A DNA stretch of 32,112 nt from a virus (IMGVR_UViG_3300037246_000572:1-32112); one strand, 5' to 3'; shown: positions 1 to 7,306, counted from the stretch's first letter. Program-made: numbers and translations. Notes: generated by a model not told the origin, from the sequence alone.

Positions 1-249
1 CGCCTGCTGCATGATAGGGATGAACTTCTTCAGCATCGCCTTGTCATTCTGCTTCTTGTCCCATTGTAGGTGGTGGATTTCCTTCTCCCCCTCCCACTGG
101 TACGAGATACAGATCACCGCCGGTTCCTTTATCAGGTTGGCTGTCGGTACGTTGATGCCGTACCCTCCCTTCCACAGCCAGTACTCAGCGGGTGACACTT
201 CAATATCGAAGACAACTCTATCACCTGTGTGGTCAACTTGTTCACTCAT
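1..249 (-). CDS. DnaQ-like 3'-5' exonuclease, N-terminal part (runs off window)
   Basis: Only the first 83 codons are present; the gene continues past base 1. Residues 12-18 read VVFDIEVSP, the first acidic motif (DxE) of the DEDD exonuclease superfamily. The following stretch, with Trp/Gly-rich text and 'EPAVICISYQW', resembles the exonuclease domain related to family B polymerases that many phages carry as a stand-alone protein. The ATG overlaps the stop of the endonuclease VII gene (ATGAGTGA), implying translational coupling. A role in trimming DNA ends or proofreading during phage replication is inferred. The other catalytic acids lie outside the window, so activity cannot be judged. Confidence 0.72.
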   Translation of the reverse strand, partial: MSEQVDHTGDRVVFDIEVSPAEYWLWKGGYGINVPTANLIKEPAVICISYQWEGEKEIHHLQWDKKQNDKAMLKKFIPIMQQA

Positions 250-586
250 CTATATCTCCCTTCAGTATCTGTTGGGCAGGCCAGGTATCTATGTAGTTGG
301 CCGCATTGATTAGCTTCTCTGCATCATCACCGAACTTGGCAATCGCAGTGTTGCAACCCCAGCATAGTAGCCCTCGTACCTTGGTTCTCTTTAGCTTCGG
401 GTCTGCCTTCTTGTCTCTCTTGACATGCTCATGGTCTACATGAAGCCGCCTCTTCTTGGGAGGCTTGCTGCATATCCAGCATACCCCCTTCTGCTCCTTG
501 AGGATAGCTTCGTACTCAGCCTCAGAGATACCATAGGTACGCCTGAGGTATGAGTCTCTCGATGACTTAGCCATCTGACCCTGCAT
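242..586 (-). CDS. Recombination endonuclease VII-like HNH nuclease
   Basis: This 114-residue protein matches the T4 endonuclease VII (gp49) family, which cuts Holliday junctions and branched DNA before packaging. It carries an N-terminal 'YGISEAEYEAILKEQ' helix, a first zinc pair CWIC, the catalytic core LHVDHEH, then VRGLLCWGCN, which supplies the second zinc pair and the conserved Asn. All expected catalytic and zinc residues are present. The ATG at 574 (MAKSSR) is an alternative start: it overlaps the stop of the upstream 56-residue ORF and has AGGG just before it. The adjacent exonuclease and the SbcCD/recombinase genes upstream support a DNA-processing role. Confidence 0.9.
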   Translation of the reverse strand: MQGQMAKSSRDSYLRRTYGISEAEYEAILKEQKGVCWICSKPPKKRRLHVDHEHVKRDKKADPKLKRTKVRGLLCWGCNTAIAKFGDDAEKLINAANYIDTWPAQQILKGDIDE

Positions 587-737
587 ACTTAGCGTCGCTC
601 AGCATCATCAGTCGCATGTAGCTGACCGTGCTCTTGAGTGCTTCAACCTCATCAACGAGTTCAAGCACTGTGTCAGGTTCAACAACAGCCTCACACTCGA
701 CTGTATCCCTGATGGCTGCGAGTCGTTCGTCTGTCAC
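567..737 (-). CDS. Small acidic protein, GTG start
   Basis: A 56-residue frame (VTDERLAAIRDT...YAGSDG) starts at a GTG inside the last codons of the 89-residue gene (GTGTGA) and stops inside the first codons of the endonuclease VII gene. A GAGAGG ribosome site lies just upstream. The sequence is acidic and predicted helical, with heptad-like spacing around 'VLELVDEVEALKSTVSYMRLMML', so a short coiled coil is possible. It fills exactly what would otherwise be a gap of about 150 bases. I do not recognise the family and no function can be given. Confidence 0.6.
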   Translation of the reverse strand: MTDERLAAIRDTVECEAVVEPDTVLELVDEVEALKSTVSYMRLMMLSDAKYAGSDG

Positions 738-1003
738 ACCGGCCTCTCTATGATCTTAGTGATCTTAGATGAACCGTAGCTATACTCAATGATATTCCTG
801 ACAGCATCATCCATCGTTGAGAACCACCCGAGGCGCACCTTACCATCCTCTGCAGATTCGTCTATGCGACAAGCCATGTACAACTCGTCGTCACCATCGG
901 TGTTGTCCTTATAATTATGTGACTTAATGGTGCCTACCTCGTGGTACCCTATCCTAACACTGAACATCCTGGGTCGTTCTTCCAACGTTACATTGAAGCT
1001 CAT
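734..1003 (-). CDS. Hypothetical protein, 89 residues
   Basis: Unrecognised small soluble protein, MSFNVTLEERPRMF at the start, rich in beta-type alternating residues and acidic patches (DNTDGDDE). Start chosen at 1003 because an AAGGAGG ribosome site lies 10 bases upstream and the ATG overlaps the upstream stop as ATGA. An earlier in-frame ATG at 1027 would place that ribosome site inside the gene. No domain, membrane segment or metal motif is visible. It sits between a MazG-like gene and small ORFs upstream of endonuclease VII. Confidence 0.7.
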   Translation of the reverse strand: MSFNVTLEERPRMFSVRIGYHEVGTIKSHNYKDNTDGDDELYMACRIDESAEDGKVRLGWFSTMDDAVRNIIEYSYGSSKITKIIERPV

Positions 1004-1269
1004 CTCGGTGTATCCTCCTTGTAGCATACGTCTACTAGGTAGCGCACGCTCATAGCTGCCAGCTGTCGTGCCTCTGTCTCCTCTGCGTCTGTTTGCTTAT
1101 GCTTATGAGGCCAGTACGCAGCAGCCCTGAACTCAAGGAACTCTTCCTCTACTATCGCCACACCCTCATGGGCAGAGCGGATGTCAGGGAAGTTCTCATA
1201 GGCAGCGACCAGCTCGGCCCTCACCTCATCCAACGCGCAGTCAATTAGGCTCTCAATCTCGGGTGTCAT
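1000..1269 (-). CDS. MazG-like NTP pyrophosphohydrolase-type protein
   Basis: This all-helical 89-residue protein contains 'SAHEGVAIVEEEFLEFRAAA' and, about 25 residues later, 'ETEARQLAAMSVRYL'. That layout (an AHEG...EE.xEF helix followed by an EA.Q.AAM helix) is typical of short phage proteins related to the MazG/dUTPase-like all-alpha NTP-PPase fold. In that fold the acidic EExxE helix binds Mg2+ and nucleotide triphosphate. If active it would sanitise nucleotides or lower alarmone levels, but this is inference. The start at 1269 has AGGAAAC upstream; an ATG at 1305 is possible but overlaps the preceding gene more. Catalytic competence is uncertain because the second acidic motif is weak. 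Confidence 0.55.
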   Translation of the reverse strand: MTPEIESLIDCALDEVRAELVAAYENFPDIRSAHEGVAIVEEEFLEFRAAAYWPHKHKQTDAEETEARQLAAMSVRYLVDVCYKEDTPR

Positions 1270-1516
1270 TGAGTAGTTTCCTATACTGTTTAAGGTTGAG
1301 TCCAATTACCTGCACACAGGCGATGTACTCAGGGTGGCGGGTAGCCCAGTAACATACTACCCCCGTGTCCTTGTCGTAGCTACGCTCCAATACCACCGGG
1401 CGCTCAAGTGCATCCTCCAGGGTGGTAGTTTCCTTAGCGTTGGCTCTATCCACACAAGTAGTTACTACAAAGAACATGCCAACAATTAGAAATACTGCTA
1501 GTAGAACCTCTCTCAT
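1253..1516 (-). CDS. Exported or membrane-anchored small protein
   Basis: Residues 2-20 (REVLLAVFLIVGMFFVVTT) form a hydrophobic segment behind a short charged N-terminus, followed by 'CVDRANAKE', which could be a signal-peptidase site after ANA. A strict lipobox is absent (VTTC). The mature part has 'DTGVVCYWA' and 'YIACVQV', with two Cys that could pair in the periplasm. Start set at 1516, where GGGAG lies 5 bases upstream; the ATG at 1528 lies in the preceding gene. Family not recognised. A cell-envelope location is inferred from the N-terminus alone. Confidence 0.65.
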   Translation of the reverse strand: MREVLLAVFLIVGMFFVVTTCVDRANAKETTTLEDALERPVVLERSYDKDTGVVCYWATRHPEYIACVQVIGLNLKQYRKLLNDTRD

Positions 1517-1518
1517 AA

Positions 1519-2091
1519 TCACTCCCATATACCGTCAATGATTCCATGTTTCTTCAAAGCCATCTTCTCTGAGGGGAGCCATAGCTCACTCAGCTTAGTG
1601 GGCAGCTCCCGCTTCCAATAGTTCTCTGTGTGATTCGTATGCTCAGCCATGCATATAGCCCAGCGGTCCCAGCACATTCTAGTCGCAGCGATCTGTACCT
1701 CAGCTGTGTTGAGATTCTCATCTGCGTTATATCCCCCACTTACTTGATGGGCCATGAACAGACAGTTCTTTGAGGCGAGGCGCTTGTCTCCGGCTACCAG
1801 CAGCAGGCCAGCAGCGGAGCAGACCTCACCAATACCAACAGTGACGATCTCATTGTTGCAAGCACGCATCGCATCGTAGATGGCGAACATGTCTGACACT
1901 GATCCACCCTGGCTGTTAATCATGATGGTGATCTTACCCTCAGTGAGGGACAGGTACGATAGGCTCATGATGACGTTCTCTGCCATATCCTCATCGATGT
2001 CATCGAACACATAGATGACACGGTTGTCGAGGTCGAGCCCTCGGTCGAACGTCATGTTCAACTTGGCTAATTCTAACTCGACCTTCGTCAT
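1519..2091 (-). CDS. ClpP-like (SDH clan) serine protease
   Basis: This 190-residue protein follows the ClpP/crotonase fold. The oxyanion-loop region 'MINSQGGSVSDMFAIYDAM' precedes the nucleophile motif GEVCSAAGLLL (Ser about residue 92), and the histidine motif is MAHQVSGG (His about 115). The C-terminal 'LPSEKMALKKHGIIDGI' matches the ClpP ending. The segment that normally holds the catalytic Asp reads YWKRELPTK, so the third triad member may be Glu. It is shorter than host ClpP (about 200) and lies next to sbcC rather than capsid genes. A role in degrading or processing proteins during replication is inferred. ATG 2091 is chosen; a TTG at 2100 with AAGGGGG upstream is an alternative. Confidence 0.8.
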   Translation of the reverse strand: MTKVELELAKLNMTFDRGLDLDNRVIYVFDDIDEDMAENVIMSLSYLSLTEGKITIMINSQGGSVSDMFAIYDAMRACNNEIVTVGIGEVCSAAGLLLVAGDKRLASKNCLFMAHQVSGGYNADENLNTAEVQIAATRMCWDRWAICMAEHTNHTENYWKRELPTKLSELWLPSEKMALKKHGIIDGIWE

Positions 2092-2092
2092 A

Positions 2093-3883
2093 TTAGGCAA
2101 TGGATGATACCCCCTTATTCTTAACGACATGCACACGGTTAGGTACTAGGTTCACGAGGTTATCCTCGTTGGATATAAGTAGTATAGTTGATTTGTTACT
2201 AAGCTTGGTCGTAATGAAGTTGACGATACGCTCACAATTCTCAGGGCTTTGGTACAGGAAAGGTTCGTCAAGTATCATGAAGCTGGATGAGCCCTGCGTC
2301 TGCAAAGCTGCCAGATCCGACAGTGCCATGCCCACTGCGAAGCTGGTTAGTTGCCTCTCTGCCCCAGAGAACAGCTCGAATACAGTACTCCCTGTATCGG
2401 ACTTAGCTGTGACGCAGAACTCATCCTTTTCATCTCCCGACTTCAACACCTTGGTGGTGGAAAAGCTAACCTTTATCTGTCCGTTACCCAAGTCCCTGAG
2501 GTACTGGTTGGCCTTGCTCTCAAGGAAGGGGCACACCTGCTCAAACAGCAGCGTCTTGATGTCCGATCCGAAAGCCCGGCGCCAGAATATACAGTGCTCT
2601 CGATGCTGTTCCTCTAGCTCTAGTATCATACGGTAGGTGTCAGACGCCCGCTGCTCCTTGTTGTACTCTTCATTAGCGGAGCTGACGAGGAGGGCGAAGG
2701 GGCTAGTCTGCTCACTCAAGCTGCGGACTAGCTCCTTCAACCCGGCCTCTTCCTCCCGCGTTTTAATCTTAGACTCCAGCACCAGTACCTCTTGGCAGAT
2801 AGCCATCTGTGCGCTGTTGTTGTAGTGCTTCGCTTGGCTCTCCCCTCGCTGCTGGACGAGTAGCTGCCGGTGTTCCTTATCTGCTACAATAGATACCTCA
2901 TTCATCTTTACCTTGCCAGCAGGGAGAGGCTGGTCGCAGGCGGTACATACATCAGGACGAGCAGCCCTCATGTTGATGGTGGATGTCAAGCTGTCTATCT
3001 TGTAGTCCATGTTGTTGATGGCGAGGGTCAGCGCACCCGCCTCGATTACGTAGTCGTCTAGGTTCTCTTGCGCTGTATGATCTGTAGGCAGATACTCCTT
3101 CAGGTTCTCTATCTCTTGCTCAATGCCTGAGGAAGTCAGCTGAATCTTGTTGAGCTTCGCCCTTGCATCCCCCAGGGTGACGAGGTGGTCAGCGTTCCAG
3201 TTTACTTCCTGTGTCGTCAGCTTCTTCAGGTGCCCGATGGCCATGCTCACCCGCTCACCCTGTATCCGGAAGCTCTCTTGTGCGTTGCTTACCTTGTCAC
3301 TCGCCTGGGTGTACAGCACCTTAGCCTTCTCGTACCATGTATCGAGAGAGGTGAGCGGGAGGATCTCTTCTATGACCGCGCGCTGCTCGCTACCCGGCAG
3401 CGCTAGAAAAGACCGCTCCCTCCCCTGTCCGAAGAAGTCAGACTGAATGAATGTCTTGTGGTCCCTACCCAACAGCTGGTCTATCAGCGCCTGGGTATCC
3501 TTCTCGTTCCGCTGGCTCAAGTCTTCCCACTCTTCGTCAGGGCAGCGGTCCATCAACGCTGATAGCACCAGGGACTTAGGCTTGCGTGCCCTGTAGATAC
3601 GGTACTTCTTACCGTCGATCCCTTCGAAGTTGATGGTTACCCCGCAGTGCTTGGCGTTCTTGATACTGGTGTTAATGACGGCGTCGGCCTTGACACCGTG
3701 AACCGTCCTGCCATACAGCCCCCATGAGACACAGTGGTTAGCCACGCTGGACTTGCCAGCCATGTTACCGTTGTTGTCATCATTGCTCCAGCCGGTGACC
3801 AGCAGCAGCCCTCTATCCTTGAGGTCTAGCTCGATGGTCCCGATGGAGAAGACGTTGTGTGCCTTGAGGCTGAGTAGTTTCAT
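2093..3883 (-). CDS. sbcC: SbcC/Rad50/gp46-like recombination nuclease ATPase
   Basis: 596 residues of SMC-like architecture. The N-terminal ABC half has a Walker A in residues 31-46 (ending MAGKSS, with an insertion before the GK). A coiled-coil region is broken at 313-316 by a zinc hook CTAC. The C-terminal half has the ABC signature FSGAERQ (505-511) and Walker B FMILDEP (535-541). Together with SbcD it should form the Mre11-Rad50 type end-processing complex (T4 gp46/gp47) that resects DNA ends for recombination-dependent replication. The two subunits are separated by a 65-residue gene. The arms are short compared with E. coli SbcC (about 1050 residues), as is usual in phages. Confidence 0.93.
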   Translation of the reverse strand: MKLLSLKAHNVFSIGTIELDLKDRGLLLVTGWSNDDNNGNMAGKSSVANHCVSWGLYGRTVHGVKADAVINTSIKNAKHCGVTINFEGIDGKKYRIYRARKPKSLVLSALMDRCPDEEWEDLSQRNEKDTQALIDQLLGRDHKTFIQSDFFGQGRERSFLALPGSEQRAVIEEILPLTSLDTWYEKAKVLYTQASDKVSNAQESFRIQGERVSMAIGHLKKLTTQEVNWNADHLVTLGDARAKLNKIQLTSSGIEQEIENLKEYLPTDHTAQENLDDYVIEAGALTLAINNMDYKIDSLTSTINMRAARPDVCTACDQPLPAGKVKMNEVSIVADKEHRQLLVQQRGESQAKHYNNSAQMAICQEVLVLESKIKTREEEAGLKELVRSLSEQTSPFALLVSSANEEYNKEQRASDTYRMILELEEQHREHCIFWRRAFGSDIKTLLFEQVCPFLESKANQYLRDLGNGQIKVSFSTTKVLKSGDEKDEFCVTAKSDTGSTVFELFSGAERQLTSFAVGMALSDLAALQTQGSSSFMILDEPFLYQSPENCERIVNFITTKLSNKSTILLISNEDNLVNLVPNRVHVVKNKGVSSIA

Positions 3884-4077
3884 GATGGACGGATCAACAC
3901 TGTTTCGCTTTCGAGGTAGACGGAGTCAATGATCTTGTCTCCTGCCGTGCGGTTAAAATGATCGATAGCTTTCTCAATCGCATCAGCTACCACGATGGTA
4001 GTGCCTCGTTCAGGCTTGCCGTTATCGAACTGTGGCGTTAGAGTCTCGTCTTTCCAATGAATCGAATATGCTTTCAT
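3880..4077 (-). CDS. Hypothetical protein between sbcD and sbcC
   Basis: A 65-residue protein (MKAYSIHWKDETLTP...) joined by ATGA overlaps to sbcD upstream and sbcC downstream, so all three are likely translated together. The sequence suggests a small alpha/beta domain: strand, 'TTIVVADAIEKAIDHFNRTAG' helix, then 'KIIDSVYLESETVLI'. I do not recognise it. Its fixed place between two obligate partners suggests a function linked to that complex, but there is no motif evidence. Confidence 0.75.
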   Translation of the reverse strand: MKAYSIHWKDETLTPQFDNGKPERGTTIVVADAIEKAIDHFNRTAGDKIIDSVYLESETVLIRPS

Positions 4078-5105
4078 CCCATAATCTCCTTTCCAATCTT
4101 GCTTCGGTCTTCAGTTACATCCTTCTGCTTCTCGTACTCCTCAACAGCAGCGGGGATGTTGAACGCATCGTTGGCCATGCCACCCAACGGATTGAGTTTC
4201 CTTAGCTTCGCTATCTCATCATCAGGCGCGACGAACTCTACTGATCTTGCACCTGCCTTCATAAGCCCTTCTCTAATACCATCAGTATAGTTTGAGTTGT
4301 AATTATGCACACGAACAAAGTTGCCATCAAACAGACCGGGTTTGCCTAGTCGTTCTTGATAGACATAGTCCGCGCTCCCTCTACCATCCTGATCCAGAGT
4401 CACAAACCTAGGTGCGACTGTCTCAATGAACTCAAAGCTACCCGGATCCTCCTCCGTATCGAACACGAGGAAGCCTCGCTTGTCTCCCTTGTCAGCCCAG
4501 TTGATCTGTAGTGCTGAGCCTATGACGGTGACCCTTGGGTCTACCTTGAGGTGCTGGTGGTAGTGGCCCGTGAACACATGGCGCACATGGTCAGGGACCA
4601 TGTCCAGTGTGAATGTTGAGTTAGGCACGAAGCCTGACCCCATAGCCACACCGTCCATCCCTTGATGCAGGAAGCAGATGTCTCCTGTGTTCTCAAAGAA
4701 CTTACTGATGACACCCGGATCCTCCGTGTAAGGTAGGTAGCTCATGCCGTAAGCATCATGGGTAGGTTTATCAACCACCTCTATGTCCAGCGCCTTCAGC
4801 CAGTGCATCGAGTGAACCTTCATGGTCTTGTCTGACGTGTCGTGGTTACCTACCAAGGCAAACATGTCAGGCACCTGCTCCTTGATAGCTGCCATCCCTT
4901 CGTAGGCTACCTTCAATACCGAGGCGTCAATCTTGCCGTGTGTATGGAAGAGGTCACCTCCGAACACAACGTGGTCGATTAGGTTGTTGCCGCAGTACTC
5001 AGCAACCTGCTTCATCACATCGGCCCCGTCCTGCAACCTAGACTTAAGCTCGGAGCCATAGACATGGTTGTGAAGGTGGAGATCGGAGAAGACTAGAACC
5101 TTCAT
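4074..5105 (-). CDS. sbcD: SbcD/Mre11/gp47-like nuclease subunit
   Basis: 343-residue metallophosphoesterase. Metal-binding motifs appear in order: FSDLHLH (residues 6-12), GGDLFH (about 49-54), GNHD (86-89), 'FLHQGMDG', and GHYHQH near residue 180. This is the calcineurin-like order of Mre11/SbcD and T4 gp47. It should supply the Mn-dependent exo/endonuclease of the end-resection complex with SbcC. Start set at 5105 (MKVLVFSD), preceded by GGAGG six bases upstream and overlapping the stop of a 24-residue ORF as ATGA. An in-frame ATG at 5153 would add an unrelated hydrophobic leader. Confidence 0.93.
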   Translation of the reverse strand: MKVLVFSDLHLHNHVYGSELKSRLQDGADVMKQVAEYCGNNLIDHVVFGGDLFHTHGKIDASVLKVAYEGMAAIKEQVPDMFALVGNHDTSDKTMKVHSMHWLKALDIEVVDKPTHDAYGMSYLPYTEDPGVISKFFENTGDICFLHQGMDGVAMGSGFVPNSTFTLDMVPDHVRHVFTGHYHQHLKVDPRVTVIGSALQINWADKGDKRGFLVFDTEEDPGSFEFIETVAPRFVTLDQDGRGSADYVYQERLGKPGLFDGNFVRVHNYNSNYTDGIREGLMKAGARSVEFVAPDDEIAKLRKLNPLGGMANDAFNIPAAVEEYEKQKDVTEDRSKIGKEIMG

Positions 5106-5176
5106 GCCAAGCCTCCCATGTAGTATCCAAGCCAATAACAGAATAGAACCCACGACACCATAGGTACGTATCTCAT
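5102..5176 (-). CDS. 24-residue single-pass membrane micro-protein
   Basis: The frame MRYVPMVSWVLFCYWLGYYM(GGLA) fills exactly the gap between the recombinase stop and the sbcD start. Its ATG overlaps the recombinase TGA (ATGA) and its own TGA overlaps the sbcD ATG (ATGA). It is almost entirely hydrophobic and aromatic, enough for one membrane span. The nearest purine-rich site (GGGGG, 12 bases upstream) is not ideal, so translation may depend on coupling. No known family. It could be a functional membrane peptide or merely a coupling ORF for sbcD. Confidence 0.5.
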   Translation of the reverse strand: MRYVPMVSWVLFCYWLGYYMGGLA

Positions 5177-6252
5177 CGTAGTGGTTGCCCCCAAGGACTC
5201 ATCAGCCCTTCTTCCATGCACCAGTCAATGAAGATGGAGTATGCTTTGAGTGGCCCACCTAGGCCCATCAGCACGCCGTGCCAGTCAGCCATAGGAAAGG
5301 AATCCTCACCTAGGGTGTAGGTCTGTGACTTGTGCTTATGCTCGATCCAACCTGACTGGCACCCAGCCTTCAGTAGGCTGTCTTCCAAGTCAAAGCCAAC
5401 CGTGTTGAGCAACACTGTCTCCTTCACCTCAGGCCAGCTCATGCGTGAGCCCTTCAGCTTCTCTACTGTGAGGCTGATCTTCTGCCCTAGCCGCATGCCT
5501 TCATTCTTCCTGCCCTTTGGTATCTTGATCCACCCGGCTGACTTCATAGCGCAGCGTACAGAAGCAGCCAGCTTGATCGAGTGTCCACCCGATGAGTCGC
5601 TCTGCTTGGCGTACTTGTTGGCTGTGATGTTAGCGGTGGCGTGGTTAATCATGAACAGGTTGACGTTCAGCTCAGCTACGTCAGGTCCGATGCGGCGCAT
5701 GCCACCCCGGATAGCCTTCGCATCCTGAGCTACTCGTTCCTCCTCACCTATTGTCTTGGCTCGCATCGCTTCAGTAGCCGTACCAGTGATGGAGTCAATG
5801 ACGATCACCAATGGCTTGCCGTCGTTGTTTTCCTTCCTAGCTTTCAAGCAGCGTTGGATACTCCTGAACGTGGCGTCGATAGAGTCAGCGTCAAGCAGGC
5901 CGAGAGTCTCGCCATCCACATTGACACCGCACTCGTATGCTCTATCCTCATCCCACGACTTCTCTGTGTCAATGAACCAAGCACCACCACCCATGCGCTG
6001 TGCCTGAGCGATAGCGTGGTAGCCCAGCGTCGTCTTGCCGCAATGCTCAAACCCATACAGTTCAACGCACCGACCAGCAGGCCAGCCCGGTCTACCAATC
6101 TTGAAGTCTAGCTCGGGTAGGCCAGTGGGTATGCCCCACGGGATGTGACTCTTGATGGTGATGTCGCCCGGTCTATGCACAGTTGCCAGGGCTTCCTTAT
6201 CTTTCGCAGTAGACTTGGCCACTGCCTTAAACATGTCATTGAAACTACTCAT
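5173..6252 (-). CDS. recA: RecA/UvsX-like strand-exchange recombinase
   Basis: 359-residue ATPase of the RecA/RadA superfamily. Walker A is GFEHCGKTT (about 67-75), Walker B is LVIVIDS (about 149-155), and 'GGGAWFIDTEKSWDEDRA' corresponds to the RecA FIDAE segment. 'NVNLFMINHATANITANKY' matches the L1-preceding strand, and 'SSGGHSIKLAASVR' matches the L2/GG(N/H)AL(K)F(Y)AS.R motif. It should coat ssDNA and drive strand invasion for repair and recombination-dependent replication. Start at 6252 (MSSFNDMF), with AAGAGG seven bases upstream; an ATG at 6288 lies inside the preceding gene. It is shorter than T4 UvsX (391). Confidence 0.92.
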   Translation of the reverse strand: MSSFNDMFKAVAKSTAKDKEALATVHRPGDITIKSHIPWGIPTGLPELDFKIGRPGWPAGRCVELYGFEHCGKTTLGYHAIAQAQRMGGGAWFIDTEKSWDEDRAYECGVNVDGETLGLLDADSIDATFRSIQRCLKARKENNDGKPLVIVIDSITGTATEAMRAKTIGEEERVAQDAKAIRGGMRRIGPDVAELNVNLFMINHATANITANKYAKQSDSSGGHSIKLAASVRCAMKSAGWIKIPKGRKNEGMRLGQKISLTVEKLKGSRMSWPEVKETVLLNTVGFDLEDSLLKAGCQSGWIEHKHKSQTYTLGEDSFPMADWHGVLMGLGGPLKAYSIFIDWCMEEGLMSPWGQPLR

Positions 6253-6433
6253 TATTAAACCTCTTCCTATTAAAGCTACGCATCTCACATTCGTCCATGA
6301 AGTGAGGGTTAGCTTCCAGCTTCATCTGCCGCCGGTGGTCACGCCAACAGCCCAAGGCAACGCTCGCCGGAACGGCAAAGCAGATGATTGCTGCCACCAT
6401 CCCTGGCCAGTAAATGCTAAAGAACTCTACCAT
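6245..6433 (-). CDS. Small single-pass membrane protein, 62 residues
   Basis: MVEFFSIYWPGMVAAIICFAVPASVALGCW forms one long hydrophobic segment at residues 8-30, followed by a positively charged tail (RDHRRQMK), so an N-out, C-in orientation is likely. An AGGAGGT ribosome site lies four bases before the ATG. The stop overlaps the recombinase start. No family recognised. It is one of several small membrane proteins lodged between replication genes here. Confidence 0.75.
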   Translation of the reverse strand: MVEFFSIYWPGMVAAIICFAVPASVALGCWRDHRRQMKLEANPHFMDECEMRSFNRKRFNNE

Positions 6434-6451
6434 GTTACCTCCTCGGAGAAT

Positions 6452-6500
6452 GGCGGCGGGTCGTCGTAGCTACGCAGCGTTCTCGCAACAACCCGCCGCC
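6452..6500 (-). other. GC-rich perfect inverted repeat after the SSB gene
   Basis: GGCGGCGGGT at 6452-6461 is complementary to ACCCGCCGCC at 6491-6500. With G-U pairs the stem extends to about 15 pairs in the minus-strand transcript (arms 6486-6500 and 6452-6466, loop about 19 bases). It lies in the 82-base gap between the SSB stop and the ribosome site of the next gene. No U-run follows, so it is not a standard intrinsic terminator. It may trim or stabilise the SSB mRNA end or lower downstream expression. Confidence 0.6.
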
Positions 6501-6515
6501 TGTCCGAACACCTAA

Positions 6516-7229
6516 TCAGTCAGCCGATTCCGGCTCATCTTCTTCAAGTGCAATCTCCAGCTCGTCATAGGACAGAGCAGGGTACACCTTCTCCAAGTCA
6601 GTCGGGGCACCAAACTCCAGCCCTGCTGCTGCTACCTTCTCAATGACGTTGCTACGAGAGGGTATGCCTGACACGTTGTACTCTGTCTTGTATCGTCCCT
6701 GTCCCTTCCGTGTGATACGGAAGTCGATACCGGATTGGAGATCGGAGATGTCACCCCAGTCGCCTGCCGGATCGTTGTCGAACTCCATCAGTTGCTTGTA
6801 CACCTTGACGCCTGACTTCAGGACGAAGATACCATCCTTCAGTTCCTTCCCATCCGGGGATGAGTAGACGTACACGTTGTACAGGAATGCCTGCTTCGGG
6901 TAGAGTTGCTTCGCCCTCTTCAGGTTCTCACCACCCAGCTCATACAGCCGGTTACCTTCCTCGCAGATCGGGCACTCGCCCTCCTCGCCAGGACAGGTGT
7001 AGGTTCGGAACTTGCCACCCGGTCGCAGTCCATGTTCCTTATACATACGGAACCATGACGGTGAATCCTCATGGGGTGGGAGGACACGGCAGTGGGTAAC
7101 GCCTGTCTTGATGAACAAGACTGAACCTCCGCTGTCATCGCCTCGCATCTTCTGTGACTCCACATACGCATCCTTAATGAAGTCAGGGTTGTTCGTTCCA
7201 AATCCAGCGGGTAGTCCATTGTCTGTCAT
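6516..7229 (-). CDS. gp32-like single-stranded DNA-binding protein
   Basis: 237 residues. The core has 'THCRVLPPHEDSPSWFRMYKEHG' and a CPGEEGECPIC cluster. His66, Cys79, Cys86 and Cys89 reproduce the zinc ligand spacing of T4 gp32 (His64, Cys77, Cys87, Cys90) closely. A basic aromatic OB-type region follows, and the C-terminus is strongly acidic (LEEDEPESAD), as in gp32 and SSB tails that recruit partners. It should bind ssDNA at the fork and in recombination. AAGGAGAAGC precedes the ATG. The gene is first after promoter P1, with a leader of about 40 bases, which suits a highly expressed protein. Confidence 0.88.
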   Translation of the reverse strand: MTDNGLPAGFGTNNPDFIKDAYVESQKMRGDDSGGSVLFIKTGVTHCRVLPPHEDSPSWFRMYKEHGLRPGGKFRTYTCPGEEGECPICEEGNRLYELGGENLKRAKQLYPKQAFLYNVYVYSSPDGKELKDGIFVLKSGVKVYKQLMEFDNDPAGDWGDISDLQSGIDFRITRKGQGRYKTEYNVSGIPSRSNVIEKVAAAGLEFGAPTDLEKVYPALSYDELEIALEEDEPESAD

Positions 7230-7277
7230 TGCTTCTCCTTATCAGTATCGCCTTCGTTGGCGAATTGGTTATCTTCT

Positions 7278-7306
7278 ATTATAGCTTTTTCTGAAAACGA
7301 TTGCAA
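7278..7306 (-). promoter_or_regulatory. Promoter P1 (sigma70-like)
   Basis: On the minus strand TTGCAA (7301-7306), a 17-base spacer and TATAAT (7278-7283) form a near-consensus promoter. A block of 35 bases, 7274-7308, is identical to 15299-15333 (promoter P2). It starts right after the stop of the 152-residue gene and points into the SSB/recombinase/SbcCD operon, with a predicted start near 7271. Confidence 0.88.

Noticed and set aside
340-360. TTGCAACCCC resembling the -35 end of P1, inside endonuclease VII
   Set aside because: No TATAAT at the correct distance, so probably chance.
2100-2636. Plus-strand open frames opposite sbcC, and similar ones opposite the recombinase, polymerase and helicase genes
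   Set aside because: All are shadows of well-supported minus-strand genes; no plus-strand promoter or ribosome-site pattern supports them.
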